Source: Hyalangium gracile (GTDB lineage: Bacteria > Myxococcota > Myxococcia > Myxococcales > Myxococcaceae). Taken from it: 64,000 nt of DNA. The stretch spans positions 310,001 through 374,000 of the forward strand of contig NZ_JAHXBG010000001.1 in NCBI RefSeq assembly GCF_020103725.1, given 5' to 3'. The notes under the pieces are model-generated. The model saw only the letters and a list, made by a program, of their open reading frames with translations. It made no database searches and was not told the origin of the DNA. Below are positions 47,404-54,798 of the stretch, one piece after another. Each line of letters starts with the position of its first letter. Positions within the stretch are counted from its first letter, which is position 1. Made by a program: the position numbers and the translations under genes.

Positions 47404-47569
47404 CGGCGGCGCGCTGGCCCGACACGGACCCCTCCCTGACAGGCGGTGGAGGCGGAAGCGGCGCGAATCCCCGCGCTGCTGGTCCGATGTGCCGACGCCC
47501 TCGGTTCCACCGACCGGGGCTGAACGCCCGAAGGCACGCGGTGGCTGCGGCGACTAAAAGGGTCTGGGA

Positions 47570-47665
47570 GCCACGGCCCGCCCAGCCCACCACACGCCGG
47601 TGGCCCACGAGCGTGCCCACCGGCAGCATGGCAGGGTGAAGCGAGCACGGCGGAGCACCCGGCAT
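47570..47665 (-). pseudogene. N-terminal fragment of a kinase of the same family
   Basis: Starting at ATG 47665 the minus strand encodes SLHPAMLPVGTLVGHRRVVG and WAGRG. This matches the opening of kinase copy 2 (PHPALLPAGTVVGRWRVVA, WAGRG) up to the glycine loop. After that the frame degenerates at about 47570. The rest of the kinase is absent here. Confidence 0.7.
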
Positions 47666-47740
47666 GCGCGACAGCCGGCCCCATGGCTCGCAGCAAGAAA
47701 GGGAATGGCATCTGATCCAGGTGTCCTCACGGCCCCGTGA

Positions 47741-47770
47741 TTGACGTGCCTGTCACGGCGCCCGTGTAAT
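47741..47770 (+). promoter_or_regulatory. sigma-70-type promoter of the toxin-immunity operon
   Basis: TTGACG at 47741-47746 and TGTAAT at 47765-47770, with an 18-base spacer, each match five of six consensus positions. The toxin start lies 48 bases downstream. Confidence 0.6.
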
Positions 47771-47817
47771 TCCGGCGAGGCTCCCGGCACACAGGGGCCG
47801 TGGCCAGGAGGCTCCAC

Positions 47818-49245
47818 ATGAGGCGCTGGGCGGTTCTTCTGCTGTTCGCATCCCTCTCGGCGTGCGCCCCCAAGAAAGTCGTCCGCCTGAACACAGGCCA
47901 GGGTGAGCCCATCGTCCTCGTCCCGCGCCGCGACGTGGAGCCAGTGGAACTGAACGAAGAGGAGTTCCGACAAGCCGTCATGAGGCACGCTCCGTCCGTG
48001 CTGGTCACGGAGCGTCCCCTGGAGTACGCAAGGAAGCTGTTCGGCGTGCCCGAGCGAAGCGGCTGGTTCTGGTACGAGAGCAGAAACAGTCGGCTCATGG
48101 CTTCGGAGCCAGACGCCCACCCGAACGTGAGGTTGTTGCCCGAGCAAGCAGAGTTGAAGCGCTCCTACCTGCAATGGTGCGAGCGGAGATGGGGTGGCGG
48201 AGACTGTCTGCGGCTGCTGGTGGACAAGCCCTTCCTGGACAGCGACGCCAGATACGCGCTGGCCATGGCCATTGCCCACACGCGGGTGCTCGGCGCCATG
48301 AAGGAGGAGCTGGCGCAGCAGGTGAACCCTCAAGCCATCGTGGCCACAGTCGTCGGCGGCCTGACCATGTATGCGCTCCTGCTCGCGCTGCCCGAGCCGG
48401 TGAGCAAGGGTGTAGCCGCGCTGCTGACGGTGGGCGCCATGGCCTACTTGGGCTGGGACACGGTGTGGCTCCTCATCGATGGGTGGTTGGTTCTGATGGA
48501 GGAAGTGGATGCCGCCACCACCTTCGAGGCCATCTCCGCGTCCGGAGAGACGTTCGGGGACACGATGGGAGAGAAGGCGGCGCGAGCCTTCGTCATGTTG
48601 GCGATGGTGGCAATGGGGAACTCCACCTCGAGCATGGCGGCGACGCTGCCCAAGCTGCCGGGAGCTGGTCAGGCGGCGGTGGTGGCCGAGACGCAGTTCG
48701 GCATCCGTTTCACGGCTCCAGCGCTGGCTCAGGTGGAATCGGCTGCTATCAGCGCCGAGGGGATCACCCTCGCGCTGGCTCCCAACGCAGTCGCCATGGC
48801 GGCACGTGATAGCTCAGGCGGCAAGGCTGGCGCGCAGGCTCCACCGCCCAACTCCAGTGGCCCGGGGGAATGGGTCAAGGCGAACGAAGGCATGCCCGAG
48901 CAGTCGCGCCGCTATCAGGCGCAGGTGACGGGCGCACCTGAAGGCTACGTCTACCGCGTCAAGCTGGGCGACAAGTTCGTGAAGTTCGACGGCTTCGATA
49001 AAGGAGTTCTCCTCGAGACCAAGGCCACAGGCTACGCGCAGTGGATCAACAAGAAGCTGGAGTTCTTCGGGAACTTCGAGGGGCGTGACCAGATGCTCGA
49101 GCAGGCGAGACGTCAGTTCAAGGCCGCCAACGGGACCCCCATCCGGTGGATCGTCGCCGAGGAGAAACTCGCGGGCGCACTCCGAGTGCTGTTCAAGGAA
49201 GCGGGCCTCAAGATCGAGGTCACTCACGTTCCCCCCGCTCCGTGA
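47818..49245 (+). CDS. toxin lipoprotein with C-terminal Tox-REase-5 nuclease domain
   Basis: Protein of 475 residues. The lipoprotein leader (MRRWAVLLLFASLSACA) is followed by a central region with a hydrophobic stretch near 180-235 (TMYALLLALPEPVSKGVAAL, TVWLLIDGWLVLMEEV). The last about 115 residues match the Tox-REase-5 restriction-endonuclease-fold toxin domain: RRYQAQVTGAPEGYVYRV, then D391 in VKFDGFD and E400-x-K402 in LLETKATGYAQWI, and TPIRWIVAEE near the end. D/E-x-K matches the PD-(D/E)xK nuclease core. It is predicted to damage nucleic acid in a neighbouring cell, perhaps delivered by cell contact; that is inference. ATG at 47818 follows AGGAGG. Confidence 0.85.
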   Translation: MRRWAVLLLFASLSACAPKKVVRLNTGQGEPIVLVPRRDVEPVELNEEEFRQAVMRHAPSVLVTERPLEYARKLFGVPERSGWFWYESRNSRLMASEPDAHPNVRLLPEQAELKRSYLQWCERRWGGGDCLRLLVDKPFLDSDARYALAMAIAHTRVLGAMKEELAQQVNPQAIVATVVGGLTMYALLLALPEPVSKGVAALLTVGAMAYLGWDTVWLLIDGWLVLMEEVDAATTFEAISASGETFGDTMGEKAARAFVMLAMVAMGNSTSSMAATLPKLPGAGQAAVVAETQFGIRFTAPALAQVESAAISAEGITLALAPNAVAMAARDSSGGKAGAQAPPPNSSGPGEWVKANEGMPEQSRRYQAQVTGAPEGYVYRVKLGDKFVKFDGFDKGVLLETKATGYAQWINKKLEFFGNFEGRDQMLEQARRQFKAANGTPIRWIVAEEKLAGALRVLFKEAGLKIEVTHVPPAP

Positions 49246-49259
49246 GGAGTCGCCATTCC

Positions 49260-49979
49260 ATGACAGATACCTACTACGCTGCCTCCTATTGGCTCGCCCG
49301 CGCGGAATCCGTCGAGGCTTGCGCCCGACGCGCGGAGCATTTCTTCCACCTCCTGGGCCGCTGCGACCCGGCATGGGCCCGCTGGTATGAGAAAGCAAAC
49401 TCCTTCGAGGCGGCGCGCAAACTCCAGTTCGGCACGGATGCGACGAGCTTTCGGAAGCTGTTCGCGCGCGAGGAGAACCACTTCGATGACGACTTCTCGT
49501 TTCACTTGTGGACGGGTGACAGCCTGGAGGAAACGTCCCTGGTCGACGGAGCGTGTGGTTCGTCCTCTCTTCAGCTCCCGTCTCGCTGCGTGCTCCGGCC
49601 CTATGATGAGGGGCCCATTGGGGATCGGGTGCTGACGGCTCCCGTCATGACAGCGGTGTCGCGCGCCATGGCCCTGGCATGGGATCCGGAGTGGGGAGTG
49701 GCTACCTCTCGCGAGCACCGCGACAGCGTCACAGCGGACGCTGATCCCGGCACATTCGTCGGCTGGGTGATGTACTTCTCGCGGCTGCGCGGCACGGTGC
49801 CAGCCCTGCCTGCTCCCGTGCGTGTCGAGCCCGTGGAAGACAAGGGCTCCCTCGTCATCCTCACTCCCGAGCGATTCACTGTCTCCAACCCGGAGCACGT
49901 AGCGCTTGCCGCCCGCGTCCACGACCTGCTGGACCGGGCCAAGCTACTACGGCCTTTGCGGCCCTGGCCGGCAGGCTGA
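49260..49979 (+). CDS. Imm52-family immunity protein
   Basis: Protein of 239 residues without a signal peptide. It opens TYYAASYWLARAESVEACAR and has FHLWTGDSLEETS, PVMTAVSRAMALAWDPEWG and WVMYFSRLRGT, which I recognise as the Imm52 pattern of myxobacterial immunity proteins found beside Tox-REase-5 toxins. It starts 14 bases after the toxin stop behind GAGGAG, so the toxin and its antidote share a transcript. It probably binds and blocks the nuclease domain in the cytoplasm. Confidence 0.85.
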   Translation: MTDTYYAASYWLARAESVEACARRAEHFFHLLGRCDPAWARWYEKANSFEAARKLQFGTDATSFRKLFAREENHFDDDFSFHLWTGDSLEETSLVDGACGSSSLQLPSRCVLRPYDEGPIGDRVLTAPVMTAVSRAMALAWDPEWGVATSREHRDSVTADADPGTFVGWVMYFSRLRGTVPALPAPVRVEPVEDKGSLVILTPERFTVSNPEHVALAARVHDLLDRAKLLRPLRPWPAG

Positions 49980-50023
49980 CTGGAAGTGCTGGAACCTCGC
50001 GCTTTCCGAGGGTCGTCTCCAGG

Positions 50024-50824
50024 CTACCCGCCGCGCCCGGCGAACAGGGCTTCCAGCGCCTTGAGCTGCGTGCTGTTCGAGCGTCCCTTCAGCTCGGAGC
50101 GGCAGACGGTCTTCAGCCGGGCGAGCACCCGGTACGCGGTGGCGCGGGCCAGGCCCTGCTCGCGCGCCCAGTCCTCCACCGTGCCCTCCTCCATCAGCAG
50201 GTGGCGCAGCAGGTGGCGCTCCTGCGGCCTGAGCACCTCGAGGAGCTGGCGCGCCAGCTGCTGCGCGTCCATGCGACGCCGCAGCGCCTCGGGCGGATCA
50301 TGCAGCCCGGTGTCCTCATGTGTCGGCGTGGGAGCGTCCAGCGCGTAGCGGCGCATCAGCTCGCGCAGGGCCTCCGCGGGCTGGGGCCAGCGTCCCAGCT
50401 CCGCGGCGTAAGCGCGAAGGGCCTCCTCGACGAGGGCGCGACTGAAGCGCTCGCCCTGGGTGAGGAGCGCGGGCCAGGCCACCGACTCGGGTGCGGCGCT
50501 CGCGACGCGGCCGAGCACCTCGCGCACGTGCGCCCCGAGCGCATGCGCGACGTCGTGGTCGTCCCGCTCGTCCGCGACCACCTGGCGGAAGCGATGGCGC
50601 AGGGCTCGCGTCAGCGCCTCGTCCTCCATGGCGAGCAGCTCCCGGCGGCGCGTGCCGTGGAGGATGTGGCGCTCGAAGAAGAGGCCGAGCAGGCCGTCCA
50701 CCAGCTCACCGGGAGCGGTGCCGGCCAGCAGCGTGCGGAGCGCGTCGAAGGCGGGCTCGGAGAAGGCTCCACTGGCGTCGAACTCGCGCAGGGCGTCGCG
50801 CACGATGGCCAGCGGTGCTGCCAT
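50024..50824 (-). CDS. helix-turn-helix (sigma-70 region 4-like) protein
   Basis: Protein of 266 residues. The N-terminal two thirds is all-helical without a recognised domain. The end (about 190-266) resembles a sigma region 4 helix-turn-helix: LLEVLRPQERHLLRHLLMEE, then GTVEDWAREQGLARATAYRV and LARLKTVCRSELKGRSNST. It is coupled to the VWA gene upstream (4 bases between stop and start). A stray copy of its last 39 codons lies at 29952. Whether it is a sigma factor, an anti-sigma partner or a transcription factor cannot be decided. Function unknown. Confidence 0.72.
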   Translation of the reverse strand: MAAPLAIVRDALREFDASGAFSEPAFDALRTLLAGTAPGELVDGLLGLFFERHILHGTRRRELLAMEDEALTRALRHRFRQVVADERDDHDVAHALGAHVREVLGRVASAAPESVAWPALLTQGERFSRALVEEALRAYAAELGRWPQPAEALRELMRRYALDAPTPTHEDTGLHDPPEALRRRMDAQQLARQLLEVLRPQERHLLRHLLMEEGTVEDWAREQGLARATAYRVLARLKTVCRSELKGRSNSTQLKALEALFAGRGG

Positions 50825-50828
50825 GACG

Positions 50829-52073
50829 TCAGTGCTCCACCTTCTTCTTGGGATTCACGGGCATGCGGATGACCTGACTGACGGAGGTGCGCGCCCCCTC
50901 GGCCTTCGCGCGGCGGAGCATGAGGGCGGGCAGCTCGGCCACGCGGCGCTCCACGGCCAGGCGCAGGTCCGCGAGGCGCTCCAGGTGACGGCGCGCGGGC
51001 ACCTCGTCCACGGCCAGGCGGACCAGCTCGTGCAGCGCGGCCTCGGCCTCGTTGAGCGAGCGGCCGGCGGCCTCGACATCGCGGCGGGAGAGGGCCTTCC
51101 AGGCGGCGCCTTCGGCGGCGACGAGATCCAGCTCCACGGTGACCGCGCGCACCAGCTTGCCCTGGGGGCTGTCGGGGAGCACGCGCGTGACGGGCACGGT
51201 GGGACGGCGCGTGTCGCCGCGCTCGAGGAAGGAGGCGGAGACGGTGAGGTTCCAGTCGGCGGAGGCCAGGCGCCCGGTGAAGAGGGCGCGGCGCAGACAG
51301 GCCTGGGAGATGGCGCCGAGCAGCACGCTCATGGCGTCGCCCTCGACGCGAGCGGGGTAGCGGTGGCGGCAGCGCAGCTCGTTGAAGCCGGAGGGCAGCA
51401 CGTGAATGCGGGCCTCGGAGGCCACCTCGCCGAACAGCTCGGTGACGATGCCGGCCACGGTGGTGGGCAGGGCCTCGGCGTCATCGGCGTGGGAGAAGCC
51501 GGTGCCGGAGGGGCTGGTGAGGGCCTCGAGGATGTCCGGCATGTAGTGCCGACCGAGGCCGAGCGCATGGAGCGTCAGCCCGGACTCGGCGACCTTGGAG
51601 CCGAGCTGGCGGAAGTCCAGGACGGAGGCCAGGCCGACGGAGGGCTCGCCATCGGTGAGCAGCAACAGCTTGGGGCGGGCGCCGGGGATGAGCACGCGAC
51701 GCAGCGAGGCGGCGCCGAGGTCCACGGCTTCATGAAGCGCGGTGCCGGAGCCGGTCTCGAGGGCGGAGAGGCGCTCGGCGAGCTCGGCCTTGGCATCGGG
51801 CTCCATGGCGCGCACGGGGAGGATCTGCTCGGGCATGCCATCGAAGGCGAGCAGGCCGATGTAGTCGCGAGGACCGGCCTGGGCGACGAGGGCCTGAGCG
51901 GCCTCGACGGCGGCGACGAGGGGCGCGCCGCGCATGGAGGCGCTGCGATCGATGAGGAGATTGATGGCGACGGGAGCGCGCGGGGCATCCGCATCGGCCT
52001 CCAGGGTGACGAGCAGGGAGACTTCCCTCCCCTGCTCGTTGTCGCGCTCCACCGCCCAGGCCATCAGCTTCAT
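50829..52073 (-). CDS. VWA (von Willebrand factor A) domain protein
   Basis: Protein of 414 residues with a cytoplasmic look. A VWA domain at about 35-210 has the metal-ion site DRSASM near 42-47, plus LLLLTDGEPSVGLASVLDF. A beta-rich part (about 220-330) follows, then a coiled-coil-like end with LRLAVERRVAELPALMLRR. The layout fits proteins of VWA-containing regulatory operons. The helix-turn-helix gene begins 4 bases downstream, so the two are translationally coupled and may work as a pair; the target is unknown. ATG at 52073 follows GGGGAA. Confidence 0.87.
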   Translation of the reverse strand: MKLMAWAVERDNEQGREVSLLVTLEADADAPRAPVAINLLIDRSASMRGAPLVAAVEAAQALVAQAGPRDYIGLLAFDGMPEQILPVRAMEPDAKAELAERLSALETGSGTALHEAVDLGAASLRRVLIPGARPKLLLLTDGEPSVGLASVLDFRQLGSKVAESGLTLHALGLGRHYMPDILEALTSPSGTGFSHADDAEALPTTVAGIVTELFGEVASEARIHVLPSGFNELRCRHRYPARVEGDAMSVLLGAISQACLRRALFTGRLASADWNLTVSASFLERGDTRRPTVPVTRVLPDSPQGKLVRAVTVELDLVAAEGAAWKALSRRDVEAAGRSLNEAEAALHELVRLAVDEVPARRHLERLADLRLAVERRVAELPALMLRRAKAEGARTSVSQVIRMPVNPKKKVEH

Positions 52074-52247
52074 TCAGTTCCCCTCGCCGGATGAGGGCTA
52101 TTCTGCCGTGTTCCTAGACAAGACGGCAGGTCCACCCACCGCGTCTCACTGCCTGATGCGCTTCAAGAATTCCAGGGGGTTGCGGTACCGCGCGGAAGAG
52201 CCCGGCCGACCCGAGACAGGGAAAACGCGAGGAATATGAACCTCGCC

Positions 52248-52565
52248 TCAGGTTGGAGCGCCACAAGCGGCACAGTGCCGAGCCTGAGGGGTGCGCAGCG
52301 GCTTGCCGCAAGCGGCGCACGGCGGTCCGTAGAGGGACAGCCGATGGTGCACCACCGCATTGGGGTTCGTCTCGGCCATGCCCGTGAGCCGCTTGTACTC
52401 CTCGAGCATGGGGAGGAACCGTTCCCGAAGAGGCGAGTTCTCCTCTTGTCGGAGCCCGTTCGCCCCGGGCGCACGCTCCGAATACAGGCGCCACATCGCC
52501 TGGAACTCGTCCTCATCGAGCATCGGGACATCCATCTGGCAGCGCCAGCACCAGAGCACCTTCAT
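52248..52565 (-). CDS. small zinc-ribbon-like protein
   Basis: Protein of 105 residues. It has a CxxC near the start, WCWRC, and a C-terminal zinc-ribbon-like pair of Cys motifs, CAACGK and HCAACGA, which would bind zinc. The middle is helical (EDEFQAMWRLYSERAPGANG). No family recognised. ATG at 52565 has GGAGAG 8 bases upstream. The 175-base stretch to the VWA gene on its left contains no gene that I can support. Confidence 0.6.
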   Translation of the reverse strand: MKVLWCWRCQMDVPMLDEDEFQAMWRLYSERAPGANGLRQEENSPLRERFLPMLEEYKRLTGMAETNPNAVVHHRLSLYGPPCAACGKPLRTPQARHCAACGAPT

Positions 52566-52761
52566 CGACGACTCTCCTGATTCACGCCACGAGCCTGCCT
52601 TGCGCGCGGCTTTCGCACCACCGGGCGTGGACGCCGGAACGCGTCTCTGTCTGAGGGAAGGACGGGGAGCTCTCCTGGAGCTACGACCCGGGTACGACGC
52701 TTCTTTCGACGACTCGACTTCGGGGGCCCCCGCGCGAGCACGGCCGCGGGGGCACTCGACA

Positions 52762-52923
52762 CTATTCTGGATCCCAGCCGCCCCACGATTCTTCGCTGTA
52801 CGTCCACTGCCGGCCGCCAGCCGTGACGGTCACGGGAAGCACACCCTCGCTCTCCCCGTCATCCCCCAGGACGACAAAGCCCATGCTGTCGTCGTCCACG
52901 TACGTCGTGTCGTCGTGCCTCAT
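52762..52923 (-). CDS. small acidic protein (53 residues)
   Basis: ATG at 52923 has GGAGG 6 bases upstream. The product opens MRHDDTTYVDDDSMGFVVLG and ends QWTYSEESWGGWDPE. It is acidic, with two Trp-containing ends and no known domain. Its start overlaps the stop of the upstream short frame by four bases (ATGA), a sign of a coupled pair. Support is the strong ribosome site and the overlap, not homology. Confidence 0.5.
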   Translation of the reverse strand: MRHDDTTYVDDDSMGFVVLGDDGESEGVLPVTVTAGGRQWTYSEESWGGWDPE

Positions 52924-53120
52924 GGTGCACCTCCGGACGCTCCGCATTCATGGATCGGGTAGACGGCGGTAGACCGCTCGCCCCCCGGCGGGCGCCCCCC
53001 TGTTCGGTCGACGGAGGCCCGCCCCATGCGGTACCTCCACAGCGCGTTGACCGATTTACCGCCAAGGTGGGCATGTACCCCGGCCATGTAAACCGGTTGA
53101 GCTATCCGGCCTCCAGGCAC
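52920..53120 (-). CDS. possible small protein (66 residues), uncertain start
   Basis: The frame ends in TGA overlapping the ATG of the next short gene. The product contains VYMAGVHAHLGGKSVNALWR, then RPPGGERSTAVYPIHECG. It has no recognised family, and none of the possible starts (53120, 53087) has a clear ribosome site. The gene could begin elsewhere or be false. The sequence looks more like protein than chance, but not decisively. Confidence 0.35.
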   Translation of the reverse strand: MPGGRIAQPVYMAGVHAHLGGKSVNALWRYRMGRASVDRTGGRPPGGERSTAVYPIHECGASGGAP

Positions 53121-53184
53121 GTCGGGCAGCGCACGGCCGCCCGGTCGCTCTCGTCCGCTGCCGGATGCTTGATGGCCCTTCAGG

Positions 53185-53199
53185 GCGGGTCGAACCCGC
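53185..53199. terminator. short hairpin at the end of the SPOR lipoprotein gene
   Basis: GCGGGT (53185-53190) pairs with ACCCGC (53194-53199) over a 3-base loop, just beyond the minus-strand stop at 53206. No U-run, so it is weak. Confidence 0.3.
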
Positions 53200-53205
53200 G
53201 CGGGA

Positions 53206-54585
53206 TCAGCAGCCGCAGTCGCAGTTGGCCAGGTAGCTGGCCGCCAGCGGAGAGCCGTCCTCGCGCACGATGGCCGTCCGGCCCTGGCTGTCGCCCGAGT
53301 CCAGCGTGAGCAGCTCCACGCGCCCGTCGCCCTCGAGGTCGATGACTGCCTGGACGCTCTCGCCTTTGACTTCTCCAGCGACGAGGGACTCCTGGCCGCC
53401 CTCTACCACCACCGCCACGCGCGACACCGTGGCCGTGAAGTCCGGTCCTCCACACACGTCGTTGCCCTCGCCCGTGTAGAAGTGCGCGAGCCCCACCACC
53501 ACCTGGCGCCCAGCCGCGGAGAACACGCGGAACTCCACGGACTCCTGCAGCGGCAGGCCCTGCTCACGGGCGTGGGACTCCCCCTCCGCGCGCGTCTTCG
53601 CGAAGGCCGGCAGGGCCCGAAGCGCCGCCTCCTGGGAAGCCCTCAGCGGCTCGGGCAGCGAATCCGAGCGGGCGAAGTACCGGGGCGCCGGAGCTCCTCC
53701 GGGCAGGACGAAGGCGATGGCGTCCGACTGCATCGCCCGAGTCTCCACGAGCGAACAGTCCAGCTCGGCCACGGGCCACGCGCCGCCGCACCCCGGCTCC
53801 TTCGGGGGCTCCGCGTCCTGGAAGTAGCCGAAGTGCGGGATGCCCCGGTTGAGGGAGGCAAAGCCCTTCACGCGGCACCCGGACTTGAGCAGCCCCTGCC
53901 TGTCATACACGTCGACAGTGGCGCCCTTCTGGAAGGCCCCGTTGGGGTCCTCGCGGAGTGTCGCCATCCAGAAGCCGCGGTCCTCGCCCACCTGGCGCAG
54001 CGTGGCGCCCGGCGTGTCCTTCGGCTCGCTGCTCAGGAGCACGAAGCTCTGGGGCCCGCGCAGGTCCATGAGGCGAGGCTCCCCAGGCGAGCCAGCCCGA
54101 GCCGCCACCGCCGCCTGAGCCTGAAGCTGGCGCTGGCAGTCGGCCTCGCGCCGCGCCCGGTCCTGGGCGAGCGCTCCCGCGTTCTTCAGGTAGTGCTTCA
54201 CGCCCGCCTGCTTCAGGCGCCCGGCCAGGGCGATGGCCGCCTCCTTCTCGGCGAAGGCCCCGGCCACCACCACCTCCAGACAGGGCTTCAGGGAGGCGAA
54301 CGGAGTGCTCGACAGCCGCTTCACCCCCGAGCCGAGCCCGGCCGCCCCCAGCTTCTCGATGACGTCCTTCCCCTCGCCGGGCATGGGAGAGGAGTGGACG
54401 ATGACGAGGTACTTGCTGGCGAAGTCCGCCTCGAGCGACGCGGCGGAGTCCTTCGAGCCGGAGGCCGAGGGAGACGTGGCGGAGGCCGGGGTAGCAGCGG
54501 GAGCGGAGGCCGAGCCGCCACACCCCTTCATCGAGCCACAGCCCGCCAGCAGAACGAGCACCAGGAAGGAGACCAGGGAGCGCAT
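53206..54585 (-). CDS. SPOR-like lipoprotein
   Basis: Protein of 459 residues with a lipoprotein leader (MRSLVSFLVLVLLAGCG, Cys16). A linker rich in Ala/Ser/Thr follows. Residues about 58-145 (YLVIVHSSPMPGEGK, then CLEVVVAGAFAEKEAAIALA) resemble a SPOR domain, which binds denuded peptidoglycan. A large C-terminal part of unknown fold follows (GFWMATLREDPNGAFQKGAT; SRVAVVVEGGQESLVAGEVK) and ends with a Cys-rich NCDCGC. It probably works at the cell wall. The gene is divergent from the Fe-S oxidoreductase gene. Confidence 0.8.
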   Translation of the reverse strand: MRSLVSFLVLVLLAGCGSMKGCGGSASAPAATPASATSPSASGSKDSAASLEADFASKYLVIVHSSPMPGEGKDVIEKLGAAGLGSGVKRLSSTPFASLKPCLEVVVAGAFAEKEAAIALAGRLKQAGVKHYLKNAGALAQDRARREADCQRQLQAQAAVAARAGSPGEPRLMDLRGPQSFVLLSSEPKDTPGATLRQVGEDRGFWMATLREDPNGAFQKGATVDVYDRQGLLKSGCRVKGFASLNRGIPHFGYFQDAEPPKEPGCGGAWPVAELDCSLVETRAMQSDAIAFVLPGGAPAPRYFARSDSLPEPLRASQEAALRALPAFAKTRAEGESHAREQGLPLQESVEFRVFSAAGRQVVVGLAHFYTGEGNDVCGGPDFTATVSRVAVVVEGGQESLVAGEVKGESVQAVIDLEGDGRVELLTLDSGDSQGRTAIVREDGSPLAASYLANCDCGC

Positions 54586-54713
54586 GACCCCGGCTGCTTA
54601 CCACGAGCCCCCTACCCTCCTGTGCCGGGTAGCCGACGGTTGCCCCGGGGGCAGGCACGCACGCGGTGTCGGGCTCGGTCGCGGCAGCCACCTCCGTGCT
54701 TGATTCGCGAGTC

Positions 54714-54727
54714 AACCTTGTTAGGTT
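54714..54727. promoter_or_regulatory. inverted repeat AACCT-TGTT-AGGTT upstream of the Fe-S oxidoreductase
   Basis: AACCT and AGGTT are inverted around TGTT, 72 bases before the start at 54799. It lies next to an imperfect palindrome GATTCGCGAGTC. Fatty-acid regulator sites are often of this size, but no specific regulator is implied. Confidence 0.35.
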
Positions 54728-54798
54728 TGGAGCCAGTCCTTGCCGCATCGCGGCAATGAGCCACCCGTCTCCCCGGCTTCCGAGCGCCCCGAGCCCCC

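Larger units (their letters stand above)
47026..47817. other. intergenic region with palindrome, kinase fragment and toxin promoter
   Basis: About 790 bases. It holds the open upstream frame of the kinase, the palindrome at 47381-47403, the start fragment of another kinase at 47570-47665, and the promoter of the toxin gene at 47741-47770. No complete gene seen. Confidence 0.6.

Noticed and set aside
49146-49259. Longer start for the Imm52-like gene
   Set aside because: The extra 38 codons lie inside the toxin's nuclease domain, while ATG 49260 has GAGGAG and starts the conserved sequence.
53030-53115. tRNA-like sequence GGCCGGATAGCTCAACCGG on the minus strand
   Set aside because: The D-arm start looks familiar but there is no matching acceptor stem, no T-loop and no plausible anticodon arm.
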